Shown: positions 8,033-16,795 of the stretch, one piece after another
Numbering within the stretch: the stretch's first letter is position 1
Layout: each line of letters starts with the position of its first letter
DNA from: Alteromonas stellipolaris
Lineage (GTDB): Bacteria; Pseudomonadota; Gammaproteobacteria; Enterobacterales; Alteromonadaceae
Direction of reading: 5' to 3'
DNA: 64,000 nt
Assembly: GCF_001562115.1 (NCBI RefSeq)
Contig: NZ_CP013926.1
Span: 4,340,001-4,404,000 of the forward strand
Notes under the pieces: generated by a model
The model's database searches: none
What the model saw: only the letters and a program-made list of their open reading frames with translations
What the model was told of the DNA's origin: nothing
Made by a program: the position numbers and the translations under genes

Positions 8033-10597
8033 ATGAAACTAAGTTCATATTCATTAATTGCCGCAGCATTAGTTATGGCAGGTTGTCAGCCAGCGAAAGA
8101 CGAGGCTAGCACGCCGAAAACTGCGCAGACTGAGCAAGCAGCACAAAAATCAGTACCCGATTTTTGGCCTGAAATTACTTTTAGCACTGCCAATAGCGAA
8201 GCGGTAGAAGAAAAAGTAGACGCTATTTTAGCCACCATGACCCTTGAGCAAAAAGTAGCGCAAACAATTCAGCCAGAAATTCGCGATGTTACCCTTGAAG
8301 ACATGCGTACTTACGGATTTGGCTCATACTTAAATGGCGGCGGTGCTTTCCCAAATAACGATAAACACGCCACTCCACAAGATTGGATTGCCATTGCTGA
8401 CGCCATGTATCAAGCATCAATAGACGATTCTGTCGATGGCAGCACCATCCCTACCATGTGGGGAACCGATGCAGTACATGGTCACAACAACGTAATTGGC
8501 GCTACCTTATTTCCGCATAATATTGGTTTGGGTGCTATGAACGACCCTGCCATTATTACTCAAATTGCCGAAGCGACTGCCAAGGAAGTGCGTGCGACTG
8601 GCATTGATTGGATATTCGCGCCAACGGTTGCGGTAGCCCGTGATGATCGCTGGGGTAGAACTTATGAAAGCTATTCAGAAGACCCGGCCATTGTAGGCGC
8701 TTATGCCAAAGCCATTGTATCTGGTATGCAAGGCGATATTGCCAGTGGCAGCATTGATGATAGCCATGTTATCTCAACGGTAAAACACTTTATTGGTGAT
8801 GGCGGTACACAAGGCGGGGACGACCAAGGCAATAACATTGCCGACGAAGAAAGCTTGTTTCGCATTCACGCACAAGGCTACGTTGAGGGCTTAAATGCTG
8901 GCTCACAGTCTGTAATGGCGTCATTCAACAGCTGGCATGGTAAGAAAATTCACGGCAGCAAATACCTACTTACTGATGTGCTAAAAGATAAAATGGGATT
9001 CGACGGTTTTATCGTAGGTGACTGGAACGGTCATGGCCAAATTGAAGGCTGTACTAACGAAAGCTGTCCTCAAGCTATGAATGCGGGTCTTGATGTTTTT
9101 ATGGTGCCTACCAGTGCTTGGAAACCTTTGTATGAGAACACCATTGCACAGGTTAAATCTGGGATTATTCCTCAGTCTCGTCTAGACGATGCGGTACGCC
9201 GGGTATTGCGGGTTAAAGTACGTATGGGTTTGTTTGAGCAACCTTCTCCGGCTAACCGCGCGTTATCGGGCAATAGCGAGATTATTGGTGCGCAAGCCCA
9301 TCGCGATATTGCCCGCGCTGCGGTTCGCAAATCTTTAGTAATGCTTAAGAACCAAGATGCATTACTACCACTAGCACCAAATATGAACGTGGTGGTAGCG
9401 GGTGATGCTGCCCATAATATTGGCAAGCAATCAGGAGGCTGGACTATTACGTGGCAAGGAACAGGCAACCAAAATAGCGACTTCCCAGGCGCAACCTCTA
9501 TTTTTGAAGGTATTCAGCAAACCGTTAGTGAAGCTGGCGGAACGGCTACTTTATTTGAAGGAATGACATTTGATGCACAAGGTTCAACAGACAATAAACC
9601 TGATGTAGCCATTATCGTGTTTGGTGAAAACCCTTACGCTGAAGGCAATGGCGATATTTCAAATGTTGAATATCAACGTGGCGACAAGACAGATCTTGCC
9701 TTGTTGAAATCTTTCCAAGCCAAAGGTATTCCTGTGGTGTCTGTTTTCATTACCGGCCGCCCGTTGTGGGTAAACCCAGAAATTAACGCCAGTGATGCCT
9801 TTGTAGTAGCCTGGTTACCTGGCTCTGAAGGCCAAGGTGTTGCCGATGTTTTATTCACCAAAAAAGACGGTGAAATTAACTATCCAATGCACGGAAAACT
9901 TTCGTTCTCGTGGCCAGCTACCCCTACGCAAATCGTGAACAAAGATGACGGTAACACCGCACAATTTGCTTACGGTTATGGGTTAACATTTGGTGATACC
10001 GATCCTATCGAAGCGCCGCTGTCTGAGTCGACTGGCGTTGATGCTAACGCGCCGTTACCTGCCCATGATGTTTACGTACTTTCTACACAAAAACCATGGC
10101 AGCTAATAATTAAAGACGCTTCGGGTGATACGACTGTAACAAGCAATACAGTGGAATCTGAAGGCGCTAGCGTGCGTACCACCGACCGCATGGTGCAAGA
10201 AGATAGCTTGTCACTCACATTTACCGACCAAGCTACTGTCGGCTTCTATTCACCTTTCCCTGAAGATATGCGTGATTACAGCGACGATGAGTCGGCACTT
10301 GTGCTAGATGTAAAATTGGCACAAGGCCTAGATAACCTTAGTGTGTCTATTGGTTGTAGTAGCAGTGATTGCGGTGTGTCGTTACCGTTGAATTCCTTCG
10401 CAGCTAATTCAACCGAGTGGCAAACGGTTGTTATTCCTTCACGCTGTTTCGTAGAAGCAGGCGCATCATTTGCTGAGCTTTTCTCACCATTTGCGCTTAA
10501 CGCTAACGCGTCGGCATCGTTATTGGTATCTAATGTACGCTTTGAAGCAAATGCCTCTAGTGATGATGGAGCAATGTCAGACATTGCGTGCCCATAG
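8033..10597 (+). CDS. GH3 beta-glucosidase / exo-beta-glucanase lipoprotein (ExoP-like)
   Basis: Lipoprotein signal with lipobox VMAGC, so it is probably anchored in the outer membrane or periplasm. The GH3 N-terminal domain follows the motif order TIPTMWGTDAVHGHNN, the KHFIGDGG loop, and GFDGFIVGDW with the catalytic nucleophile Asp at residue 330. The second GH3 domain spans about residues 430-660 (VVAGDAAHNIGKQSGGW). The remaining ~190 residues form a C-terminal beta-rich part, as in marine exo-1,3/1,4-beta-glucanases of the ExoP type. It should release glucose from oligosaccharides made by the GH16 enzyme of the same operator family. Ends before a strong terminator. Confidence 0.9.
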   Translation: MKLSSYSLIAAALVMAGCQPAKDEASTPKTAQTEQAAQKSVPDFWPEITFSTANSEAVEEKVDAILATMTLEQKVAQTIQPEIRDVTLEDMRTYGFGSYLNGGGAFPNNDKHATPQDWIAIADAMYQASIDDSVDGSTIPTMWGTDAVHGHNNVIGATLFPHNIGLGAMNDPAIITQIAEATAKEVRATGIDWIFAPTVAVARDDRWGRTYESYSEDPAIVGAYAKAIVSGMQGDIASGSIDDSHVISTVKHFIGDGGTQGGDDQGNNIADEESLFRIHAQGYVEGLNAGSQSVMASFNSWHGKKIHGSKYLLTDVLKDKMGFDGFIVGDWNGHGQIEGCTNESCPQAMNAGLDVFMVPTSAWKPLYENTIAQVKSGIIPQSRLDDAVRRVLRVKVRMGLFEQPSPANRALSGNSEIIGAQAHRDIARAAVRKSLVMLKNQDALLPLAPNMNVVVAGDAAHNIGKQSGGWTITWQGTGNQNSDFPGATSIFEGIQQTVSEAGGTATLFEGMTFDAQGSTDNKPDVAIIVFGENPYAEGNGDISNVEYQRGDKTDLALLKSFQAKGIPVVSVFITGRPLWVNPEINASDAFVVAWLPGSEGQGVADVLFTKKDGEINYPMHGKLSFSWPATPTQIVNKDDGNTAQFAYGYGLTFGDTDPIEAPLSESTGVDANAPLPAHDVYVLSTQKPWQLIIKDASGDTTVTSNTVESEGASVRTTDRMVQEDSLSLTFTDQATVGFYSPFPEDMRDYSDDESALVLDVKLAQGLDNLSVSIGCSSSDCGVSLPLNSFAANSTEWQTVVIPSRCFVEAGASFAELFSPFALNANASASLLVSNVRFEANASSDDGAMSDIACP

Positions 10598-10700
10598 CGA
10601 GTGATTGCTGGGCTAGCGAGTTAATGTTTAGTTTAGCTGGGCTTAACTTCGCCTATCTGGGCTTAAGTTAACCTTACCTAGCATCTAGATTACAAACATC

Positions 10701-10730
10701 AAAAACGGGAGCTTACGCTCCCGTTTTTTT
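10701..10730. terminator. Rho-independent terminator, probably bidirectional
   Basis: A stem AACGGGAGC / GCTCCCGTT with a TTAC-like loop is flanked by an A-run on the left and a seven-T run on the right. It serves the GH3 operon on the plus strand and can also stop the cytochrome operon arriving on the minus strand. Confidence 0.88.
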
Positions 10731-10772
10731 ATATTTATAAACTAGATGTTTTAGTTTTTAGCCGCGATAAAA

Positions 10773-11126
10773 CTAGTCTGATCCTTGTGGCATTAGATGA
10801 GTTGGAATAGGTGCACGTCGACTTTGGATTTTGGGCCCATACCACGTCGTAAGGTAATCTAAGATGACAGGTTCAGCCTCACCTAAGGGCCAAAGCTTTT
10901 GCGTGCTCTGCATCCAGCGAATAGTTTCAAGCCAACGTTCGCGGCTCATTTGATTTTGCGAAATAAGCTTAGCGGAATGACAGGCAGTACAGTGTGCAGC
11001 CACCATATTATGCCCCGTAGCATCAACAAGCCCTGTCGCGGGGTTGAGCTTATGTTCGTTAGCTAGCGTTACTAGTGATGTAGCACATAACACCGATAGC
11101 ATTAGCGCGCTTGTCAGCCTGCTCAT
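10773..11126 (-). CDS. Monoheme cytochrome c, sulfite dehydrogenase electron-acceptor subunit (SorB-like)
   Basis: Small periplasmic c-type cytochrome. A signal peptide ends near TLANEH, and one heme site CTACH lies at residues 46-50. The conserved RERWLETIRWMQ segment resembles SorB-type cytochromes partnering molybdenum sulfite dehydrogenases. The start is 3 bases after the stop of the molybdoenzyme gene, so the two are co-translated. It would take electrons from sulfite oxidation and pass them to the respiratory chain. Last gene of the reductase/dioxygenase/sulfite operon. The distal heme ligand, perhaps the Met in the HLMPQ tail, is not certain. Confidence 0.8.
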   Translation of the reverse strand: MSRLTSALMLSVLCATSLVTLANEHKLNPATGLVDATGHNMVAAHCTACHSAKLISQNQMSRERWLETIRWMQSTQKLWPLGEAEPVILDYLTTWYGPKIQSRRAPIPTHLMPQGSD

Positions 11127-11129
11127 TGG

Positions 11130-12509
11130 CTACACTACCTTTACTGCAATGCGATGACACGCATTGTTTAAGTAACCTTTAGGGTTCCAACCAGGTAGCA
11201 CCATTGGCTGAGAACGACCATTTGCATCTTCAGCTCGCGCCCAAATTTCATAGTAGCCAGCCTGCTTGAAGTTAATTTCTGAATTAAAGTGCTGCCAAGC
11301 ATGCCTATTAACGGGCTTCGACAAGGTACTTTGTTGCCAAGTTTGCCCAAAATCAATTGAGGTAAACACCTTGGCTATTGAAGCTTCGCCGCTCCATGCA
11401 TGCCCGCGTACTGCCAACGCTTTGCCCTTGTTGTGATCGGCACCGGACTTGGGGTGGGTAATCAAGGATTTCACCGGCATGGCTTCAATAATACACATTT
11501 CGTCTTCTGGCACACTCGTGCCTGGTGCGACTGGTTTGCACGGCACACGATAGGCATTGCCGCCCATTTTCGCGCCATCGTGTACCCGATCGCGAATAAC
11601 AATTTTCGACAACCACTTGCCCGAGGTAGAAGCTGGCCAGCCGCCAAACATTAACCGCATGGGGAAACCGTTCATTAGCGGTAGCGGTTCGCCATTCATT
11701 TCAAAGGCAATTAACGATTCATCTTCTAATGCTTTACCTATAGGCACGCCACGGGAAATAGCCGCTTTACCTGGCGTGCGGCTTAAATGTAAATCTTCAC
11801 CGTAATAACCTATGTAGACTGCATCGTCTTTAATACCGACGGCGTTCAGTACGTCTTTTAAACGAACGCCTGTCCATGACGGGCAGCCTACCGCGCCGGT
11901 AGTCCATTGATTACCGCTGGCCGCAGGGGAAAATTCAGCACGACCATTACCACCACACTCAAGGGTGAGTTGGTAGGTGTAATGTTTAAAGTTCGCTTTA
12001 AGCTCGCTTAAGGTGAAGGTGCGAGATGCAGCTGCCGACTCACCTTCAATAGTGAGTGTCCACGCGTTTTCATCAAAATCAGTGGGGGTTATTTCAGGCA
12101 CAATACCGTTGTTACGCACAAATAATTTAGACGCTGGCGTAACCTTATCGTCAAGTAAATGCGCGGGTGTCTCGGCGTTAATAGGCCTGTCGTTTAGTAC
12201 CACTAACCCATCTTTACCTTCAATACTAAAAGGCGTTTCAGTTTGCGCTAATGCAGCCGGAATAAGCCCTGCTGGCATAAACCGGCCATAAACTATTTCT
12301 GCACCTAATAACAAAGAGAGGGTTTTGAATCCCGATAGAAAACCACGTCGTGTTAGCCCATCGGTTTTACGCCCGAATACTTGCTCGTCTGCGGCAATAG
12401 GGTTTTCGGCGTACAAGGCATGAATACCGGTTTCGTTCGCCAAAGTCTGCTGCTTTGATGATTCAGAATGCGTGCTCACACCCTGTTTAGATTTATTTGA
12501 GATAGGCAC
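11130..12509 (-). CDS. Molybdopterin sulfite dehydrogenase, catalytic subunit (SorA/SoxC-like)
   Basis: Periplasmic enzyme oxidising sulfite to sulfate. A Tat signal (TRRGFLSGF followed by a hydrophobic stretch, then ALAQT) starts unusually late, near residue 53, after a polar leader. The molybdenum-binding domain contains TLECGGNGR, with Cys185 as the probable Mo ligand. The C-terminal part (AWSGEASIAKVFTSIDFGQTW to GWNPKGY) is the dimerisation domain of the sulfite oxidase family. The start is GTG at 12507-12509, 6 bases after a strong AAAGGAGG. An out-of-frame ATG at 12511-12513 overlaps the start region. Directly upstream of the cytochrome c gene. Confidence 0.85.
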   Translation of the reverse strand: MPISNKSKQGVSTHSESSKQQTLANETGIHALYAENPIAADEQVFGRKTDGLTRRGFLSGFKTLSLLLGAEIVYGRFMPAGLIPAALAQTETPFSIEGKDGLVVLNDRPINAETPAHLLDDKVTPASKLFVRNNGIVPEITPTDFDENAWTLTIEGESAAASRTFTLSELKANFKHYTYQLTLECGGNGRAEFSPAASGNQWTTGAVGCPSWTGVRLKDVLNAVGIKDDAVYIGYYGEDLHLSRTPGKAAISRGVPIGKALEDESLIAFEMNGEPLPLMNGFPMRLMFGGWPASTSGKWLSKIVIRDRVHDGAKMGGNAYRVPCKPVAPGTSVPEDEMCIIEAMPVKSLITHPKSGADHNKGKALAVRGHAWSGEASIAKVFTSIDFGQTWQQSTLSKPVNRHAWQHFNSEINFKQAGYYEIWARAEDANGRSQPMVLPGWNPKGYLNNACHRIAVKVV

Positions 12510-12616
12510 GCATTGCCTCCTTTACGAGTGCATTTCTGTCGACAACTAATTCAAGAAAAACTGATTTAACAAAGTTAGCTTAAAATGACTTACTCAAGTT
12601 GACTAGCTTAAGTAGA

Positions 12617-13618
12617 CTAACTTAAAAACAAGTACCCCAATATGAGCAGGGCTATCCAAAGAGTTTCCGTCACAATAAGCACAATAGGTAACATGCCTAC
12701 TTCAGCCAGCTTACCTAAGTTTGATTTCATACCAATGGCGGTGATTGATACTACAAGAAAAAATCGAGATATCTGTGAGCCTGATTCGATAACCACTTCA
12801 GGTAAGGTAACAAAACTATTTAATAGCATTAGCGCCACAAAACCCACAAGAAACAGTGGTAGCTTGGGCATTTCGCTATCCACATCCTGCGTGCTGCTAT
12901 GTGCACGTTTTATAACAACCATCATGATCATGACCACAGGCAATAGCATGGCAACCCGAACCAGTTTGGTTAGCGTAGCCATATCGCCCGCGTCTTCAGA
13001 CACTGAATAACCAGCACCTACTACTTGCGCCACATCGTGAATGGTACCACCTAGAAAAATGCCCGCCTCGGTATCGTTCATACCCAATTGCCCAGCAATA
13101 ATAGGGTAAACAATCATGGCAATGGTAGACATAGCAGTTACGCCAATTACCGTTAGCAGCGTATCCCGCTCATGGTTTTTGCCAGCAGGTAAAATAGTAG
13201 AAATTGCTAATGCCGCAGAAGCCCCGCAAATAGCTACCGAGCCACCGGTTAATGCGCCAAAACGTTTTTGCATACCCACGCTTTTTGCCATCACTACACC
13301 CAACACTATGGTTGAGAAAATGGCAAAAGCCAGCATGGCTGCGGTTTGCCAACCAAGAACAACTAAGTCTCCCAAGGCAATACGCAACCCCAGTAATACA
13401 ACACCAGCACGTAATAGCGTACTGGCGGTAAAATCAATACCGCATTTGCACACCCCATCGGCCTGATACAAAAATGAAATTGCCATACCCAGTAACAGCG
13501 CGAACAACATGGCTGGTGCGCCATAATGTTCACTTAAAAACAGCGCTGCCATACCGGTTATTGTGGCAATACCAAACCCAGGCCAAATCGATTTACACTT
13601 TGCGGCAAACTCGGTCAT
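12617..13618 (-). CDS. yeiH: YeiH-family membrane protein, putative sulfur-oxyanion exporter
   Basis: Polytopic inner-membrane protein of the UPF0324/YeiH family. Recognisable parts are the ALLLGMAISFLY first-helix region, LLRAGVVLLGLRIALGDL, CGASAALAIS in mid-protein, and GIFLGGTIHDVAQVVGAG. Family members are often induced by or encoded with sulfur-compound enzymes and are annotated as putative sulfate exporters; direct proof is limited. It starts 5 bases after the dioxygenase stop, and a 107-base gap separates it from the sulfite dehydrogenase. Export of sulfite or sulfate made by the dioxygenase is the natural inference. Confidence 0.82.
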   Translation of the reverse strand: MTEFAAKCKSIWPGFGIATITGMAALFLSEHYGAPAMLFALLLGMAISFLYQADGVCKCGIDFTASTLLRAGVVLLGLRIALGDLVVLGWQTAAMLAFAIFSTIVLGVVMAKSVGMQKRFGALTGGSVAICGASAALAISTILPAGKNHERDTLLTVIGVTAMSTIAMIVYPIIAGQLGMNDTEAGIFLGGTIHDVAQVVGAGYSVSEDAGDMATLTKLVRVAMLLPVVMIMMVVIKRAHSSTQDVDSEMPKLPLFLVGFVALMLLNSFVTLPEVVIESGSQISRFFLVVSITAIGMKSNLGKLAEVGMLPIVLIVTETLWIALLILGYLFLS

Positions 13619-13623
13619 AACAA

Positions 13624-14616
13624 TTAACGCTCAGCAGCGACAAGAGCGACTAATACTTGGCGTTTTCTTTCACCAGAATATGGGCGACGGCCATGCATAG
13701 CACGATAGTTATCAACTAACGCCACATCACCATCTTGCCATTCAAGGTCGAAAGTAAATTGTTGCGATAGCTCAGCAATACGCTCTAAACCCTCTTTAGG
13801 AATGGCAGAACCGTCACCAAACGTAATGGCTGAAGAGGGGTTTTCACGCACCCCTTTCCATCCCATATAAGCAGCAATAAGCTGGTTATAGAAAGACTGT
13901 GATCCATCACCTAATTCAATTACTGCCGGTAATACTGGTGTAATAGCGCGTAAGCTGCCATCGTCCATCCACTCCCAACTGTAGCCAAGCTCTTTTAGCT
14001 TTGCCTCGCCTTCGGCGGTGCTTTCTACGCTTAAGGTGCTTTTCCAACTTCGGCCTTGCCCAGAATTAGCATCATCTGCTGCGGGCATAGTGGTAGTGTA
14101 CTTCAAGCCTTTTTCAGCAAACTCGTTAGCTAACGCTGGATTTTCCGCTTTTAGTGCTTCAAATAATTTATCTGAGCGACATAGTGGCGTAGCACCCCCA
14201 TTATCAGCCGCTGACTGGCAGTAAAAGAACAACTTACTGGGTGAAATTGGCGTTTGTGCCATTTCGTGATGCAAGAAAATCTCTACATCTTTAGGGGCTT
14301 CGTTAGCGGTAAATACTCGCTCGGTAAAGTTAATGCGTACCGCGTTAGACAGCGATTCTTTGTAGGTAAAGTTTGCATACCCGAAACCGGCCGAAAAGAT
14401 ATCAAAGGTTTCCGCTGAATTTAAGGGAAAGCCTCTAAACAGCAACGCCCCCGAAATGGCGAGTTGCGCTTCTAACTCAGCCTGGTTCTGTTGAATAAAC
14501 GTCACTGTTTCTTCTACGGTTTTACAGCCATCGTTATTTACCACAATTTGCGGAAAAACTTGACCGTTGTAGCTGTGTTGAGTTGGCACATTGGCATATT
14601 CGATTGCGTTGCTCAT
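13624..14616 (-). CDS. TauD/TfdA-family Fe(II)/2-oxoglutarate dioxygenase, candidate sulfonate dioxygenase
   Basis: Cytoplasmic non-heme iron oxygenase. The probable metal triad is His116 or His117 with Glu118 (LHHEMAQTP) and His308 (RAMHGRRPYSGERKRQV). The Arg in that last stretch is the expected 2-oxoglutarate anchor. Carboxylate by Glu instead of Asp is found in SyrP-like TauD relatives. Family enzymes hydroxylate the carbon next to a sulfonate, which then releases sulfite and an aldehyde. An aldo/keto reductase lies 9 bases upstream and a sulfite exporter and dehydrogenase downstream, as expected for that chemistry. Sulfoquinovose is the proposed substrate. That is inference; another sulfonate or a non-sulfonate substrate remains possible. 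Confidence 0.8.
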   Translation of the reverse strand: MSNAIEYANVPTQHSYNGQVFPQIVVNNDGCKTVEETVTFIQQNQAELEAQLAISGALLFRGFPLNSAETFDIFSAGFGYANFTYKESLSNAVRINFTERVFTANEAPKDVEIFLHHEMAQTPISPSKLFFYCQSAADNGGATPLCRSDKLFEALKAENPALANEFAEKGLKYTTTMPAADDANSGQGRSWKSTLSVESTAEGEAKLKELGYSWEWMDDGSLRAITPVLPAVIELGDGSQSFYNQLIAAYMGWKGVRENPSSAITFGDGSAIPKEGLERIAELSQQFTFDLEWQDGDVALVDNYRAMHGRRPYSGERKRQVLVALVAAER

Positions 14617-14625
14617 AGTACTCTC

Positions 14626-15588
14626 CTAGTCGTAAATAGGGTGAAAACGATTAAAGGCAGCTTCACAGAAATGACCTGGATCGTTAAAGCGTCGGTTCAT
14701 GTTAAGCGCTGAAATAGCCTGCATTTCTTCATCAGTAAGTTCAAAATCGAACAACGCTAAGTTTTCGCGCATTCTTTCAGGCTTCGACGTTTTAGGAATA
14801 ATCGCATTACCACGTTGTACACCCCAGCGAAGCACTACTTGTGCAGGTGTTCTACCATGGGCAGCGGCGGCTTTTTTCACTACGTCTTGCTCAAGTACCG
14901 ATTCCGTTTTATCCGCCATTTCTAGCTCTAGATAAGACAGAGCACCTAATGGTGAGAACGCGGTAACTTTCATGTCGTAGTCTTTCGCTAAACGAATCAA
15001 ACGCTCTTGTGTAAGGTAAGGGTGAGATTCAATCTGCAACATGGCAGGCTTGATACGGGCGTAGCTCATTAGATCGTGCAGTAGCCCAGTGTTGTAGTTA
15101 CACACACCAATACGACTAACCTTCTTGCTATCTACCAAACCTTCCATGGCTTCCCATGTTTTATAAAGTGGCACAGGCGCAAGTTCCATAGTGGGGTTCT
15201 CTTGCGTAGTGTCGTAAAACCACTCAGGCGGATAACGGGTTTCTATCGGCACAAATTTTTGCGCTATAGGGAAATGAATTAAATACAAATCGAGATAATC
15301 GAGTTGTAAATCACTTAATGTTTTTTCAAGTGCTAGCGGCACATGCTCTGGTGCGTGAAAGGTATTCCACAATTTGGACGTGATCCAAAGCTCTTCACGG
15401 GTACAAAGGCCATCTTTGATAGCACGCTGAATGCCTTCGCCAACCTCTTTCTCATTGCCATAATCAGAAGCGCAGTCTAAATGGCGATAGCCCGCTTTAA
15501 TCGCTTCGTATGCAGTATCAGCACAGATAGCCGTATCTACTTTCCAGAAACCAAACCCAACTTCAGGGATATTTTCCAACGCGTTCAT
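14626..15588 (-). CDS. Aldo/keto reductase, candidate 6-oxo-sugar reductase
   Basis: Cytoplasmic NAD(P)H-dependent reductase of about 320 residues, close to the xylose/aldose reductase group. The catalytic tetrad is visible: Asp in HLDCASDYGNE, Tyr in the same stretch, Lys in WITSKLWN and His in YLIHFPI. The IIPKTSKPERMRENL stretch is the NADPH phosphate-binding region. I start at ATG 15588 (MNALENIP) with AGGA about 10 bases upstream, because the longer frame from 15636 would run through the operator at 15620-15635. First gene of the operon. In an oxygenolytic sulfosugar pathway it would reduce the 6-aldehyde sugar to glucose. Confidence 0.85.
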   Translation of the reverse strand: MNALENIPEVGFGFWKVDTAICADTAYEAIKAGYRHLDCASDYGNEKEVGEGIQRAIKDGLCTREELWITSKLWNTFHAPEHVPLALEKTLSDLQLDYLDLYLIHFPIAQKFVPIETRYPPEWFYDTTQENPTMELAPVPLYKTWEAMEGLVDSKKVSRIGVCNYNTGLLHDLMSYARIKPAMLQIESHPYLTQERLIRLAKDYDMKVTAFSPLGALSYLELEMADKTESVLEQDVVKKAAAAHGRTPAQVVLRWGVQRGNAIIPKTSKPERMRENLALFDFELTDEEMQAISALNMNRRFNDPGHFCEAAFNRFHPIYD

Positions 15589-15619
15589 ATCTTTAATCCT
15601 GTTTAATAAAAAAGACTTT

Positions 15620-15635
15620 AGTCTTGTATAAGACA
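15620..15635 (-). promoter_or_regulatory. GntR-type operator before the aldo/keto reductase operon
   Basis: AGTCTTGTATAAGACA (on the minus strand TGTCTTATACAAGACT) is a near-perfect palindrome. It lies 32 bases from the start codon and is centred on the expected transcription start. It matches the sites at 17750 and 35824. The nearby GntR/UTRA gene is the likely reader. Confidence 0.82.
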
Positions 15636-15636
15636 T

Positions 15637-15665
15637 AAGTTATTATAGGAGGAATGCCATGTCAA
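15637..15665 (-). promoter_or_regulatory. Promoter of the reductase/dioxygenase/sulfite operon
   Basis: On the minus strand, -35 TTGACA (15660-15665), a 17-base spacer and -10 TAACTT (15637-15642) run straight into the operator. This repeats the architecture of the GH31 promoter base for base around the -10. A perfect TATAAT at 15642-15647 is an alternative -10, but it sits only 12 bases from the TTGACA. Confidence 0.7.
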
Positions 15666-15944
15666 CAAAGTGTTAACAAAATTAATTTGGCCCCCACTTT
15701 TTGATACTCGCGAAGTTGTTTTTGTGTTTATTTCGAAGTGACATTGTTGAATGACGGTGTACCGAACCCCTTATTTCAGAGGCCAAGTGTTAAATGGCAT
15801 AGTCTTAGAGGGAGCTGTTCCAAAGGATATAGCTTTAAAGAGTAGCGCCTTGATGGAGCAGCGTTAAAAAGAAGCGATACGAACAAAGCATAGCGATATT
15901 AAACGGCCATGCACTAAGCTAGCAGAGGGATTGCTAGCGCTAAT

Positions 15945-16694
15945 TTAATCAAGCTCTACTTGGTAATGATAGTGATCGCTTCTACATTTGCTTTCACGAT
16001 ATTCAATCAGTTTTCCGTCAATAGATTCTGTCACGCGTGTTACCAGCAACAGCGGCTCGCCGGCTTTTATTTGTAAAAGCTTGGCATCGTTATCTGAGGC
16101 TAGTACCGCTTTAATACCGTCTCGGGTTTTAAATACAGTTTGATTAAAGTCGGTTTGATAAAAATGGTACAAGGTATGGGGAATATCTTTGCGTTCATGT
16201 ATGCCAGCAAAGTATTTAGCCGGCAGAAAAATCGTTTCCAGCATACAAAACTCGTTGTCTAAAATACGGCGACGCTCGAGTTTTGTCACTCGCTCTTTGC
16301 CGGATAGATTTAACGCGGCTTGTACGTTTTTATCGGGGGATATGAGTTCTATGCCAAGTAACTCGGCTTTGGGTAGGTCTGCCCCCTTGCCGTCGGCTTG
16401 AAGCGGGAAGAAGCGAAACAGGGCATCTTGTGCAGTATGCTCGGAAACGAAGGTACCTACACCTTGGCGGCGTGTTACAATTTTAGTGTCGGTAAGCAAG
16501 GTTAACGCTTTACGAACCGTGCCTTGGCTAACATTAAATTCATCAGCCAGTTTGAACTCGCTTGGCAACATTTCACCAGGCTGCCACCGACGTTCCACAA
16601 TGAGCTGCTTTATATATTCGGCAACTTGCTGATAGAGCGGTTGGAACGCAAGACTGGGACCACTTAATTTGTGGTCGAACTGAGATGAAGACAT
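15945..16694 (-). CDS. GntR-family (HutC/UTRA) transcriptional regulator
   Basis: Cytoplasmic one-component repressor. The N-terminal winged helix spans about residues 15-80 (PLYQQVAEYIKQLI, GEMLPSEFKLADEF, VSQGTVRKALTLL, TRRQGVGTFV). The C-terminal UTRA ligand domain spans about residues 95-249 and ends in the usual ESKCRSDHYHY pattern. It lies between the dioxygenase operon and the GH31 operon, divergent from a TauE-type gene. The palindrome TGTCTTATAYAAGACW is the probable target: two copies flank this gene and a third is 19 kb away. No good copy lies in its own promoter. The effector is unknown; a sulfosugar or its intermediate is plausible. Confidence 0.88.
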   Translation of the reverse strand: MSSSQFDHKLSGPSLAFQPLYQQVAEYIKQLIVERRWQPGEMLPSEFKLADEFNVSQGTVRKALTLLTDTKIVTRRQGVGTFVSEHTAQDALFRFFPLQADGKGADLPKAELLGIELISPDKNVQAALNLSGKERVTKLERRRILDNEFCMLETIFLPAKYFAGIHERKDIPHTLYHFYQTDFNQTVFKTRDGIKAVLASDNDAKLLQIKAGEPLLLVTRVTESIDGKLIEYRESKCRSDHYHYQVELD

Positions 16695-16795
16695 GAAACC
16701 CTAACCTAATGCTTAATTTTTGTTGTTATATCATACACAAGAGTTATAGCGCATTTTTGAAGTAAATCACATACAACTACAGGTGTAGATGCAAA

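Noticed and set aside
15917..15943. GCTAGC...GCTAGC hairpin after the GntR gene as a terminator
   Set aside because: A 6-base stem without a T-run in the right orientation is too weak.
16695..16795. Possible autoregulatory operator of the GntR gene (TTGTTATATCATACACAA region)
   Set aside because: The arms match the TGTCTT/AAGACA motif poorly, and the AAGACA at 16688 is simply the reverse of the start codons, so I do not call a site.
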